The notes below the pieces were generated by a model. That model worked only from the letters and a program-made list of their open reading frames with translations, was not told the DNA's origin and ran no database searches. This document shows positions 33,301 through 44,313 of a stretch of 64,000 bases of DNA, in pieces. Source of the DNA: Ditylenchus dipsaci (lineage: Eukaryota; Nematoda; Chromadorea; Rhabditida; Anguinidae); NCBI GenBank assembly GCA_004194705.1, contig SADC01001005.1:62001-126000 (forward strand), read 5' to 3'. Both the position numbers and the translations under genes were made by a program. Numbering within the stretch: the stretch's first letter is position 1; each line of letters starts with the position of its first letter.

Positions 33301-36240
33301 TGAACCTGTGACTTCAAAAACTTGCCTATGGCAGGTTTGTTTTGTTTCATTGACCAACAATGCACCCTGTCGGAGTTCTGTACAATAGCGCAAAAGATGC
33401 GCCTTGAAAAACTCTATCGAAATAACATACATAAAGAGGGGTGGAAAGCGTTGAAAAACGTGACTAAAAAGCAAAAAACACAAAAAAACGTCACGGACTT
33501 TACGTCCATAATACTATATGTAGATAAAGCATTCGGGCGGACTCTGCCCGGCAAAGGGAATACAAACTAGCAACCTAAAAATGTGTTTGAATTTGAATTA
33601 CAGTCAACCCTCGATACAACGATACCTCAAGGGACCGGCCTAAGGGTATTGTTATTTCGAAGGTATCGTTGTATCGAGGATTTATTTGACTGAGTTTCAG
33701 TCAAAGCTGACCAAATTGGTCAATTTGGGGTGTTGTTATGCCGAGGGTATCGTTATATCGAGGTATCGTTGTATCGAGGGTTGACTGTAATACGGTTTCC
33801 ATGCGGGACCAGATATGAACAAGAGATGTACCATCCCTTTAATAAATTGCTAGATTCTTGTGATTAGAATCCCATACGACGAATTTTCGCCCTTTCCACA
33901 TAACCTAGATCGGGCGGATAATGATTAGGGAATGGGACATCTGCTAGAGCAGCACCCTTCTTCACCTCAAAAGTTTTCGATTTTGAGACTTTGGTTTAAA
34001 TGATGGTTAATAGGCTCTTTTCTAGTCAAAGTTTCCAATGAACTTTTTTTCGACGATTTGAAATTATATTATCTATGCATAAGTATGCATATGCATAGGC
34101 AATTTCATCGAATGTACTTAATTCTTTAATTTTGAGATATCTGCTGGATGGCTTGCGTCAGGAGGAGATTGGAAGATTTAAACGAGCGTTTCATAGTTAT
34201 TACGAAATCGAGTCGGACATAGCACTGGACAAGGAGCAAACTCTACTGTGTAAAGGTGTGCAATAAGAGAAATAGATTTTCCCTGATCTAATCACTTTTA
34301 GCTTTCGTCGAGGGTCCAGCCAAGCCAATTCTAGATGCGGTCTTCGGAGGTGTGCTGCAGCAAACCATAGTATGCTCAAAATGCCATCATGTTTCCGTCA
34401 CTTTCGAGCCTTTTCTGGACCTGTCGTTACCTCTGCTCAAAGCTAGAAATGCTATTGCTGAAAGTGAATTTGGTATTGGTAGCGATTTCAAGAACGATAA
34501 GCCTAGCAAGCATCAGCAGAAGAAAGACAAGCGAAAGGTATGTGAAATGTCGTTTAGATTCAATTCGCAGGGTGGCTCTGCTAAAATTAATTATTCTCAA
34601 CGATAATTTGTGGACATGTTCAGAGTTTTTTTTGTGGATTTTGTTTTTATAGCGTTTTTGCAGAACTCCAAGAAGAAGAAGCTGAAAAAGGGTATCCAAA
34701 ATAGAAACAAATCTGTGGATGCGGATGAACCTGAAGAGACAGTGAATGTTCCTGAAGGTGGTCTTGCTGAAGAAAATGACGCGAACTATTATTGCCAAGA
34801 CGAGGAAGAAACTGATGAAAAACTAGATGGTATGTTTCTTTGATCGGTCTTCGAATTTACAATCGTATGAATTTGCTTTTAGACAAAATGTCTGTTGATG
34901 AAACCCTGCTAACTGAAAGTGCCTCTTATTCTTCGGATCACGCGTCAGTCTTCAAAGAGATGGATAATTCAGAGTATGATGCGTCAAGATTTCGGTTGTT
35001 GTTTCTAATTTTCCGTTGATTAGACATTTGTATAATGTAGTTATTGCAGGTGGCCAGTGCCTTGAAGCAGTTCACAGATCCTGAGATTTTGCAGGAGTCT
35101 AATGCCTACAGGTGTGAGAAGTGCTGCGCACCAAAAAGAAATGATAGGGTAAGGCTGCTTTATATTGACGCATATGCAGTAATACACATATGTCTTTCAG
35201 AATCAGAACGATAACCAAGCCATCAGGTATTCAGTGGAAGCGTCTAAACGCTATTTGATTTTAAAACCTCCACTGATTTTGACCATTCACCTGAAAAGAT
35301 TTGAGGTTTGATTAAAAAATAAATAAAAAGTCATTTTTTGAATTCAGATTCAAGGTAGAGGTCGTGCGAAAAATTCCGGGGACATGTGCATTTCGGACTG
35401 AAACTTGACCTGGCTCCTTTTTGTTGCAAGAATGTAAAAGTGAGGGTTTTAACGGTCTTTGTGATTATTTTATGGTTAAACTTTTGTGTTTAGCGCATTG
35501 ATTCTGCTCAGGAGAACATCTGGTACAGCCTTTATGGTATCGTCTCTCATTCTGGTGATCTGAGCAGTGGTCATTACATAGCGTAAGCATTTCACTTAAC
35601 AATGAGATCTTAATGAGGTTACAATGTTGAAATTGGCCTCTTGCTGTAGATAGCCATCAATAGAATGAGCCTTCGGTTTTATGCGCTCGCCTTTCGGTTT
35701 AGTGCGTTAACTTTTAGTTATAGTCGAGCTCATTAATAACAAACCCCCTTGGGACCAAGCCAAAGGGTATGTAATACAGAAGGCATGTTATGGAGGGGGT
35801 ATGCTATAGAGAATTTTGATTGTACAGTATTATCAAACAATCATTATCAGTGTTAGATAATTAAATTTAAATATCGCACAGGTTTTTATCTAAACTGTCA
35901 AACTTCGGTAAATTGCCATTTTAAAGTTAAATACTTTTAATTCAGGTACGTTCGAGCGAGACCTCAGATGGAGAAAAAGGTGAAGCACCTGTTCGATCGA
36001 TGCTTCTTTGACGAGCCTAACGAAATTTCCAAAATAGTGTCTGAAAAATGCAAAGGACTTTCGTTGGAAGAGGGGGAAAAAGCTGAGGACGTCCATCTCC
36101 AGGATCCTGGCGATATATTTGACTCGATTGCATCCAAATCTAAGTGGTATTATGTTTCTGATTCTAGTGTTAGCTCTACAACTGAGCGTAGAGCTTTGGA
36201 GGCAGAAGCCTTTATTCTGTTCTATGAACGAATTTATTGA
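30338..36240 (+). CDS. USP16/USP45-type ubiquitin carboxyl-terminal hydrolase
   Basis: Exons: 30338-30416, 30464-30501, 31327-31446, 31494-31628, 31853-31903, 34137-34255, 34302-34537, 34664-34829, 34883-34973, 35050-35148, 35201-35305, 35348-35439, 35494-35582, 35946-36240; about 570 residues. The Cys box is [11 protein letters not shown] plus SVMQCL, with the catalytic Cys. Next come [15 protein letters not shown], two zinc-binding pairs (VCSKCHH and YRCEKCC), [11 protein letters not shown], and the His box [18 protein letters not shown]. It ends FILFYERIY, the usual USP16/45 end. It should cleave ubiquitin from proteins; USP16 acts on histone H2A, but that target is inference here. A Lys-rich linker (34500-34830) is probably a nuclear signal. 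The N-terminal UBP zinc finger of USP16 is not seen. Two joins need one extra G: exon 1/2, and GGGG in exon 12. The exon 9/10 phase is also unresolved. AATAAA lies near 36286. Confidence 0.9.
32185..32659. mobile_element. MULE-type MITE, 9-bp duplication TGCATTAAG
   Basis: The termini GGTGCACTACGTTTCACCGT and their inverse are flanked by TGCATTAAG at 32176-32184 and 32660-32668. Each terminus has a short array of CACCGTCACTATTTT. The inner arms TGTAGCTGACATTCAGGGCT and their inverse are mirrored. The 9-bp duplication and the array-bearing termini fit Mutator-like elements. It lies in intron 5 of the ubiquitin hydrolase gene. Confidence 0.8.
32840..33215. repeat. Minisatellite of TACCACCACCTGGG
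   Basis: About 25 degenerate copies of a 14-15 bp unit, TACCACC(A/T)(C/A)CTGGG, run for some 370 bases inside intron 5 of the ubiquitin hydrolase. Each unit contains CTGGGTACC or TGGATACC. Open frames across it are artefacts of the repeat. Confidence 0.8.
33599..33790. mobile_element. MITE with TACAGTCAACCCTCGAT termini
   Basis: TTACAGTCAACCCTCGATAC at the left and GTATCGAGGGTTGACTGTAA at the right are inverse, flanked by TA. Direct repeats of ACGATAC and ATCGTTGTATCGAGG lie inside. It resembles the Tc1/mariner-type MITE at 13701-13888. Confidence 0.75.
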
Positions 36241-36649
36241 ATTATGCGCTTATTTGTCTGTGATCGTTGGTAATTGTTTTCTGTTGAATAAAGTTCCGGT
36301 TGGCCAAAATTTATGGTCTAGTTTGTTACGGACACGGACATTTGTTCCCGGCGCCGTTTGTTCCGGGGACCGTTTGTTCCCGGCCTATATAAAAGGGACG
36401 TTTGTTCCCGGCATATATAAAATGACCGTTTGTTCCCGGATCGTATAAAAGGGACACTTGTTCCCGGCATTTGAAAAATGGCCATTTGTTCCAGGTGGCC
36501 GTTTGTTCCCGGCTCTTACAAAAGCGACAATTGTCCCCGAGTCCTGCTCTATCTTTCGGTTTTCTGATTTTCCTTGTTACTTTTGTTGTTTTTCACCTGT
36601 TTATGGTCCGAAGTTCCTTTTTTTAATTTACAAATATTTCAGTGCTGTT

Positions 36650-37285
36650 ATGGATTTTGATTTTATTGCTAATGTTCTTGCCCGCATTGATCAAAACCAA
36701 CAAGTTGTCGCTCAAAACGATGTAAGCTGACCATATGTCTCGAATTGAGAATTATATTTTGTGTTTGAGAATATTATTTCGATGGTCAAGTCATCGAAGA
36801 GAAATGATATGGCCATACATCATGGTTTTCGATTCATGAAGCATCAAAAAAAATGAACATGGAACAAAGCAGTATTGGAAGTGTGATAAAGCGTATGGTG
36901 GGAATGGTGCAAAGTGCAAGGCTCGACTACACACGCTTGTGGCCTCAAATCTCTTTCTCAAGTTTATTCCGCATCACTCAATCTATCCGCACAATCATAA
37001 AATTGATCCGATGGCCGTCACAGTGAGCAAGATCAAAGCTAATATCAAGCAAGGATCAGTCGAAACGCGTGAGGTATGTCATTATAGCCTTTTTGTTATG
37101 AACACCTTGTTTTAGAAGCCACAGCAGCTGCTTAATCATGAACTCCAGTCTACTCCTATTTCTGTGGCTTCCAGTCTTCCCAAGAGTGCCGTTCGTAAGC
37201 AGGTGAGGAGAATTCGGATCAGGAACCAAATTCCAGTTGTAGAGGCTCGTCGAGTGGAGGATTGCAGGTGGAGGATTCCAATTTT
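36650..37285 (+). pseudogene. MULE transposase N terminus with FLYWCH zinc finger
   Basis: Exons 36650-36721, 36770-37073 and from 37116. Exon 1 starts MDFDFIANVLARIDQNQQ. Exon 2 contains HHGFRFMKHQKK, KQYWKCDKA, KCKARLHTL and HSIYPHNHKID; the spacing of Tyr-Trp-Cys, Cys and His-x-His is that of a FLYWCH-type zinc finger, the DNA-binding head of many animal MULE transposases. Exon 3 has PQQLLNHELQSTPISVASSL and VRKQVRRIRIRNQIP, the linker typical of the family. A run of eight A at 36846-36853 breaks the frame in exon 2; nine would restore it, so either decay or a sequencing slip. The frame runs to a stop near 37298, past the start of the MSH4-like exons. Confidence 0.75.
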
Positions 37286-37288
37286 TAG

Positions 37289-37795
37289 CAATGATTGAAG
37301 GACCCGGTATTCTTTTCGATCGTATCTGCGAATACTTGGAGATTATTATCTTCTTATAGGAAACGATCGTGGTCAAATCGGCATGGCTTGCATGGATCTG
37401 CGACACTCGGAATTGAATCTTTGTCAGTTTGTCGATACCAGCTCCTACATTCTTCTGAAGGTCTGCCTTTCTATTCACGAACCGGTTGAGGTCAGTGATC
37501 TGCGATTGTGACATACTAACTGAATAACGTTCTTCCTTCCAGGTCATTCTTCCAGAAGTTTCAGCGGAGACAAGTGGCGCTGTGTTTTGTCTTTTGCTTG
37601 TTGTGATCGTCAGTCTTGATAAATAGACTTTTAAGGAGCGGAGAAGTTTTGGTGGATTTCATTCGTAACTTGTGTGGAGAGAAGAGTGTAACGTCCATTC
37701 AACACCGTTTCTTCAACGATTCTGGAGGAATAGATCTGGTTAAGCAGTTAGGTGTTCAAGAGTCTTCCAATGTAGATGCTTCAGTTCTCACCAAG
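37289..37795 (+). pseudogene. Captured MSH4-like MutS homologue fragment
   Basis: Four pieces join in phase across short GT-AG introns: 37289-37306, 37360-37490, 37543-37573, 37614-37795. They read AMIEGPGNDRGQIGMACMDL, LNLCQFVDTSSYILLKVCLS, HEPVEVILPEV and VDFIRNLCGEKSVTSIQHRF, then GGIDLVKQL. This matches the N-terminal connector region of MSH4 (EGRG--RGEIGMA-IDL, LSQF-D---Y-K, FTTIQRKYFNE in human). MSH4 pairs with MSH5 to stabilise meiotic crossover intermediates. No ATPase or clamp domain is present, so it cannot be a working MSH4. Retained introns mean it was copied from genomic DNA. Assignment to MSH4 rather than MSH5 is likely but not certain. Confidence 0.7.
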
Positions 37796-37881
37796 TAATA
37801 ATAATTCTCTTTTTTCGATGGCTCCACTTTTACTCGATCGGGTCATGAGTGCACTGGCTTTCAGACACATGTTATTCGCAG

Positions 37882-38118
37882 GATGCTCTGGGAGTGGAAC
37901 ATCCCACCGTCGTTCGACTTCTGGCAGATTTGAAGAGGATTCAGCGCACACATGATTTCGACTATGAACAATATTTGGCAGGAATAGCGGCTCCGAGAAA
38001 AAGAAGAATCTATAGAGAGGCTGATGCCAGAATCTTGGGCAAAGTTGAGCGCTATCGACAAACTAACCTGATTGAGTACCTTCGGGGACTGGCTCACAAT
38101 TTCGTGATGGATCAATAG
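37882..38118 (+). pseudogene. MULE transposase C terminus
   Basis: Begins at an acceptor ATTCGCAG and reads DALGVEHPTVVRLLADLK, RIQRTHDFDYEQYLAG, RRIYREADARILGKVERYRQ and YLRGLAHNFVMDQ-stop. The block GxxHPxxxxLLxxL...Y(R/L)EADxRI...YLRGLAHN is typical of the end of animal MULE transposases, and matches the remnant at 21955-22206. The catalytic domain that should come before it is missing. Confidence 0.75.
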
Positions 38119-38509
38119 AATTTTTTTCCGTTGTTATGTTATTGTTTCGACTTGCTGTTCTATAATAAAAACACCAATAAAATTAGTTACAGCAAGATAA
38201 GTGCATCTTGAAAATCACAAAACTCACAAGTCGGACACAGTTGTCCTTATTATATGAGTTGGACACAAAAGTCATAGACGTAATTGTTTCTATTATACTA
38301 GGCGTACAGTAAGAGCCTAAAACAAAAAGCCACCGGGAACAAATGGCCATTTTTCACATGCCGGGAACAAGTGTCCCTTTTATACGATCCGGGAACAAAC
38401 GGTCATTTTATATATGCCGGGAACAAACGTCCCTTTTATATAGGCCGGAACAAACGGTCCCCGGGAACAAACGGCGCCGGGAACAAATGACACGTACCGA
38501 GTTTGTTAG

Positions 38510-39650
38510 GTATTATAATAAATTGTATTTAATTAGCTAGTTGTTAGTTTTGTCGTGGTTGAGTGCAGTTTTCTTGTCTCTTAACTTCATTCTTTTATAA
38601 CCGGGATAGTCACAAAACGGGTGTTAACAATTCTTTCTGCTGCTACTGCTGTGTCTCTCTCTAATATTCAATTATATTGACTCTTTTCTTCCCTATATTT
38701 ACTTTGCATGCTTGTGGTTGATGGTAATATTTTGTTGATTGTTTTATTTAGTCACTTCTGTAGTCTTATTAGTGTTAGGATTTTAAGGTATCGGATGGAA
38801 ACCATACCGCATTTCCGAAAAATTACCGCGTTAGGACTCCGGTAAGGTAAAAAAACAAGGCTATTTTTATCTTTACAAAATGCCGCTTTTTCAGTTTTTC
38901 TGCCATTAAATTTAACCTCCCAAGCCAAATCTGAATTTTTTCTGCTAACTTTTTCTTAATTTTGTTTTTATCAAACAATTTTACCCTCTATGGAAATATA
39001 CTGCCTAATCTGAGAAATTTGCCGCCTCTTCAATAGTTGTTTTTAAAGAATAAATTTTGCAGAAAAAGAATCAAATAACCACACTCAATTTTTGTTTTCG
39101 AAATCTTTACCTGCAACTTCACAACAAAACGATGATAACATCAGCAGAACTAAATTGAGAGATCTAAATTATGTTCTATATCTCGAATTCTTTGTTAATC
39201 TCGTTATTCCAAATCTTGGAAGAAGGTGAAAGCAATAACAACACACAGAGTGAATAGAAATAATTTTTTTACGTTTTGTTTCAAAAACATTAAAGAAAAT
39301 GCCGGACATTGAACGAATTCTTAGACCGAATCAGCAACGGGACGGAAACCTGACCGGATTTTTCATGTGCAGACCGGAATTTTTTCTGATCAGCCTCCAA
39401 CACTAGTCTTCATTGTGTTAATGAGTTGATAATGGGGGCTTTGAGTGGTTTCGAAAATAGACTGTAAATAAGAATTGCGATAGTCTTCAAGCTATCTCAG
39501 AATTTTTGGTACTGTTTTTGATTAGAGTAGTCGACATGTCGAAACATAGCTCAAGCTAATAACGCATTTTTGTTAAAATAATTTTAAAGACACTTAAAGC
39601 CTCAGTTTTATTTTTAATGTCTTTGCGTGGCTGTATTGTTTTTAGGATTT
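38510..39650. other. Intergenic, no gene recognised
   Basis: No supported exon. A tract near 38770-39400 (GGAAACCATACCGCATTTCC, CCGGATTTTTCATGTGCAGA) may be old repeat sequence, but no boundary is visible. Confidence 0.4.
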
Positions 39651-39654
39651 TTTT

Positions 39655-40492
39655 GGCTGGAGTTTAGAATGTGACCTTTTTCTAAAAATGGTCAAAATCA
39701 GTTTTTTAGTTGTGTAACATTGTAAAAAATGCTCAGCATTCATTTTTATTGTTGGGAAAGCCAATTTTTCAAAAAAAAAAATTTTTGTCGAAAATTGTCA
39801 AAAAACGTTATATGCTCCTTAAATACCTGTTTGCAAAATACAGAAAAGGTTTTTTTCCATCAGACATTTTGACTTTTTCACATTTTTTACCTGCCTGCCC
39901 TCGGCAGGCACCCTAATTCAATAGGAAGCCCCTTTGGGGTACATTGTTCGGGCCAAGGGCTGACCCTTTATACACACCTGCCTGCCTTCGGCAGGCACCC
40001 TAATTCTAATGAGGGCAGCAAAATCAATTACAACAAGTGCTGGCCGTAAAAAAGCACATATACCAGGAAATCTTGCAAAATATATTTTTCAAAAATCATG
40101 TCTGATAAAAAATGTAGATAGAACAATAGAATTTTTTCGTATTGCTGGTTTATTTTTAACCCTAACGATGAACACACTATTGCTGTTACTGAAATTCCGG
40201 ACGAAGATATAAGTGAAATAGCAGAAGACTTTGACCAATAAACATTTCTGTATGTGCATCTCAAAATACATTGAAAAGCTAAAAGGTAACCAACACTTAG
40301 AGTAATTACCAAAAATAGATTTTCACCAACAATGATGGTATAACGTTTTTTGACAATTTTCGACAAAATTTTTTTTTTTTTGAAAAATTGGCTTTCCCAA
40401 CAATAAAAATGAATGCTGAGCATTTTTTACAATGTTACACAACTAAAAAAACTGATTTTGACCATTTTTAGAAAAAGGTCACATTCTAAACT
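39655..40492. repeat. Foldback with ~145-bp perfect arms
   Basis: The left arm contains AATGTGACCTTTTTCTAAAA, GCTCAGCATTCATTTTTATT and GGGAAAGCCAATTTTTC; all are mirrored exactly at 40380-40492. The middle has two copies of CCTGCCTGCC(C/T)TCGGCAGGCA followed by CCCTAATTC (39892 and 39978), itself a hairpin. No coding capacity. Confidence 0.7.
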
Positions 40493-40892
40493 TTAGCCTT
40501 TTTTTTTCAAAAATCACCAGTTTCAAAAATGTCCGTTTTCGTCATTTCCCGTTTTCGGCATTTGCCGCTTTAAGTGATATAAGTTCGTCTTTCACCGTTT
40601 TCGGACAATTTTTTTTTGGAGTTTTTCAGTTTTGGAATTTTTCTGTTCCCAAAAAAAATAACTTGGAAATTTTTCATTTTCGAAAAAATTCTTTGGAAAT
40701 TTACTAATATCGGAGACTACTGTCTTCATTCACTTTTTAGCATATCTTTGTGAGATGTCACGCTGAAAATCAAAACAAAGCACTTGTTCTGATTCAAAAT
40801 TATGTGGTGAATCCGGTTTGATAAGACCGAAATTTCGATTTTACTAACCCAAACCCTGAAACCCGATTTGGTACCCTAAGGTCAGGTGGATA

Positions 40893-41696
40893 TACCGTGG
40901 CGAACAAAACAATTTTCCAAATTTTTTTTACGAAAAATGCTTTTTACAGAAATAATTTTCAAATGAAAATAAAAATCCAAATGGACAGTTTTGTAGGAAA
41001 TTTCATGCTCTACAAAACTGTCGTTACTGTTTAAAATGTTTGTCATAAATTATGGTGAACAAAAGTACGAATTCAAAAACACCCGAAAAACAGAGTGCGA
41101 CAAAAGTTACGGTTTAATAACGTTTTGAATCTTTTTTGTTGTTTTCTTAAAAGGCAAAATATTAAAGTCTATTTTATTTTAAAGCCTTAAATCTCAGCTA
41201 CTATTTGGTAGGTCAAATTTATTTTTTTGATTATTCTGAGAAAACTTATGACCATCATTATAAATGTGCCGATTTCTAGTCAAAGTAAATCTAAGGAGCT
41301 TTTCTTGAAATTTTAATATCAAAAATTAGCATCTAATGCATTTTCTAAAAGCTCTTCTATTTATCTACAAAATGACATGTCAATTGTTCTTTTAGAATTA
41401 CACAGGGCTGAGAAACGGATGGTTGAAGTTAGAAAAAACAAAAATGTACCAAAATGAAGTAAAAAGAGGAGTTTTATAACTCTTCCAACTTCCAACTCTA
41501 ATTTATGACAAACATTTTAAACAGTAACGACAGTCTTGTAGAGCATGAAATTTCCTACAAAATGAAATTTCCATGAAATTTCCTACTGTCTATTTGGATT
41601 TTTATTTTCATTTGAAAATTATTTCTGTAAAAGGCATTTTTCGTAAAAAAATTCGGAAAATTTCATCGGTCCATATGTTTTGTCCGCCGCTGTACA
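40893..41696. repeat. Foldback palindrome of the 44697 family
   Basis: The arms run from about GTGGCGAACAAAACAATTTT to its inverse near 41690 and include AAACTGTCGTTACTGTTTAA mirrored near 41520. The interior carries the same ACCATCATTATAAATGTGCC and GGGCTGAGAAACGGATGG motifs as 44697-45926 and 14030-14665. Confidence 0.65.
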
Positions 41697-41865
41697 CCTG
41701 GATGTCTGAAAAATAAAAATTTGGTCAAAATCGAAAACAAACCATTTGTTCTGACGTTAAATCCTGTAGGGAATCAGGTTTATTAAGACTGAAATTGATA
41801 TTTCCGCCACCCGAATAAAAAAAAATCATAAAAACCTAGGTGGGTGCTGGTTTGATAAATTAATG

Positions 41866-42075
41866 ATCGTCCACTTGGATCAAAATTTTTTTACGTTTTT
41901 CATGTTCTAAAACCTGTCTTATGGACTAATTCGAGGACGCTGAAGATGGTTTAATAGTGATAAAATGCCGTTTTCTCGGTATTTTTTCGAGTTTTGGTAA
42001 AATCAAGTTTTGCTAAAATAAATTATTTCCCAAAACTCGAAAAATACCCGAGAAAACGGCATTTTATCGGCGTGG
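41866..42075. mobile_element. Partial MITE of the CCAAGTGGTCGTCCACTTGG family
   Basis: Contains ATCGTCCACTTGGATCAAAA, GGACTAATTCGAGGACGCTG and two mirrored GAGAAAACGGCATTTTAT-like arms. The right terminus is missing and is replaced by the tandem tract that follows. Confidence 0.65.
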
Positions 42076-42084
42076 TGACAAGTG

Positions 42085-42560
42085 AGCCTAACATTTGAGG
42101 AAAATTTCTTAAGGATTGACTTTTTCAAAAGCCGAGAATTGAGGACTGACGTTTGTGGCCCGACAAATAAAGACGAACTATCAAGGATGCAACATATGAG
42201 AAATGACAAATGAGAACCGACATTTGCTGATCGACATTTACAGTCCGACATATGAAGATCGACTTTTGAGAGTCGAAATTTGCGGATCTGACATTTGGAA
42301 CCCGAATACTATGAATCGAAATTTAAGGAAGTGATCTTTTAAACTCAGCATTTCCAGGATTGATTTTTCAAGACCGACTTTCAAGGACAAGACATTAGTG
42401 GCTTATTTTTTGTTCATTGACATGCCTGGTCCGATTTTTTAAGGACGCGACATTTAAGGCGCGTCCCGACATTTGAGGACGCGACATTTGAAGCCCGATT
42501 TTTCATGACGCGACATTTAAGGCCCGACATTCGAAAATGCCACATTTAACACGCCCGGTA
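42085..42560. repeat. Degenerate tandem tract of GACATTTGAGGACC
   Basis: About 25 copies of a 15-20 bp unit resembling (C)CGACATTTGAGGACG follow one another with drift. The cleanest copies are at 42440-42540 (GCGACATTTGAAGCCCG). It resembles an array-type transposon terminus, but I see no inverse partner. Confidence 0.6.
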
Positions 42561-44032
42561 TTTATGGACCGGTGTATTCTAACTCAGAATTTCATGCTGA
42601 ACACGATGGTGCGGGTCCTTCCCGTTTCAACTATTGACAAAGTAGGTAAAAAAGGCTCCGAAAGGTATCAAGCTGTGGATGGTCGAAATCCAGCTGGATA
42701 CCCACAGGTTTTCAAGTAATGCGTCATTATTGTTATACTATACAAACACTCAAAATATACGAAAATGACCGCTAGAAGTTCGGCTTTCGAGTAATACCAA
42801 AGACTGCCTGCTCTAATCTTCTACAGGCTATAATTTCATATTTAAATCATACCGAGTTAAATCTCCCACACAATAAAAATGGATGCAGAATCTCACGGTT
42901 ATTTATACACTAAAGTAGCGATATTTTATCATAAAGTCGTAGCAAAATCTTTGATACTTATTTACGCTGACCCCCCATTTTGGATTTTTAAAAAATGACA
43001 CAAAATTATTCTTTAAGCTAACTTTTATTGCATGACAGGATGAAAAAAGCATTTTTGAACACTTTCTAGAGTAAAAATGTTGAATTTTGTGAGAAAAATT
43101 GTCTTCCACCTTTCATAGTGAGATGGTCTTTTAAAAAAAAGTCCAGGGTCGTCTTTGGTTGATTCTTACTGAAGCTGTGAAGAAATATGCATTTTTTCTA
43201 TCAAGAGTCTTTCAAAATCAGAGTTTGTTTATACTGTAGGAAACAGAAAGTAAAACCCTTTCCAAAATCTAGAACATGCCTTCATTTGCTGTGAAAAGGC
43301 TGAAATTTGATCGAAAATCTATTAAAAAGGCCACTTAAAAAGGCCATCTACTTCTGAGATGGGTGAGGTAAATTTTTCTGGCACTTATTTAGCAGGGGGG
43401 GGGCGCATTTTTCACTTATTGGAAAATCATGTTTAAATGACTCTTAAGTAACTTTGATGTGCTTAAAACGATAAGAAAGTCATTTTCTGACATTTTTCCA
43501 CACAAGAATCGTTTTTTTGAAAACAAATTTTTTTGACTAAAATTCGACTTTTTGCCTTGGTCCCCCAAGGAAATCCAACCTGAAAGGGTACCTGGATACC
43601 ACAAAAAGATGGAATTTGAACATAGTTTTGTTGACTGGGGCCTACCGCATAAAGAAACTCTGGTATGCATACATTTTTTATGCATCCAGAGTCACTTTCG
43701 AGTGATTTGCGTCTAAGGTATGTGGGTGTGCGCATCTTAACCCCAAGCAACCAAGCCCCCGCGCAGGGGCTTGGTCGGTTAGAGATGCTCGTACTCACTT
43801 ACCTTAGACATGATTCCGAGCAAGACTCTTGATTAAAAATGCATATAGTGGCTCTTTTTGCCCAGCTCCAGTGACCAAAACGGCGTAGAATTCCTTAATA
43901 CAAGGTGATTTACCTTGGTCCCCCAAGGCAAAAGTGGCTAGGAGACATTTGGCAAAAACGATATTTGGCAAAAACGACATTCGACAAAACGACATTTGGC
44001 AAAACGACATTTGGCCAAACGACATTTGGCAA

Positions 44033-44313
44033 AACGACATTTGCCCAAACATACTAAATATTTGGTAACAATTAATGACGGAACCATCTGTCTGTCTGAT
44101 TCCACTGGTACCATATTCACCGGTCCACCACACCAACTACATCCAATTTACATTCCTAACACGTCTGACACTCCAAGCATCCATCTAGCCACAGATTCTA
44201 GTTGCCAAATTCTGGCCAGTTGTTCCAATCAGACCATTGTCAAATTACTGAATCTATCAGATTTGGATAAAAAAAAACAGAAGCTTGGAAGTCTCGGATT
44301 TGAGACTGCCTAA
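44033..44313 (+). CDS. Protein-like frame inside the array element, unrecognised
   Basis: Beyond the array-encoded start, the plus frame reads TKYLVTINDGTICLSDSTGT, IYIPNTSDTPSIHLATDSS and CSNQTIVKLLNLSDL. The alternation of hydrophobic and small polar residues resembles beta-propeller or similar beta-rich proteins, but no family is certain. Its position between terminal arrays suggests a captured host fragment. It overlaps the minus-strand frame 44240-44527 at its end. Confidence 0.35.

Larger units (their letters stand above)
36329..38499 (+). mobile_element. MULE with 9-bp duplication carrying an MSH4-like insert
   Basis: The element lies between AGTTTGTTA at 36320-36328 and the same 9 bases at 38500-38508. 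Its termini, starting CGGACACGGACATTTG and the inverse of CGGTACGTGTCATTTG, each hold an array of about seven GTTTGTTCCCGG units spaced by AAAAGGGAC-type sequence (36342-36540 and 38332-38478). Inside, in order, are a FLYWCH zinc-finger exon set, an MSH4-like exon set and a MULE transposase C terminus, with AATAAA near 38164. At 2171 bp it lacks room for the MULE catalytic domain. It sits only about 40 bases after the poly(A) signal of the ubiquitin hydrolase. Confidence 0.88.

Noticed and set aside
36458..36735. Frame starting in the terminal array before MDFDFIANV as the transposase start
   Set aside because: The upstream part is array sequence; MDFDF at 36650 follows a TTTCAG site and begins the conserved-looking part.
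37056..37547. Minus-strand frame of 163 codons over the MSH4-like exons
   Set aside because: The plus strand has phase-matched exons, GT-AG introns and MutS motifs; the minus frame has none and runs across introns.
40893..41696. Possible viral or retroviral element, given long mirrored arms
   Set aside because: There is no reverse transcriptase, integrase or capsid sequence, and the arms are inverted rather than direct repeats.
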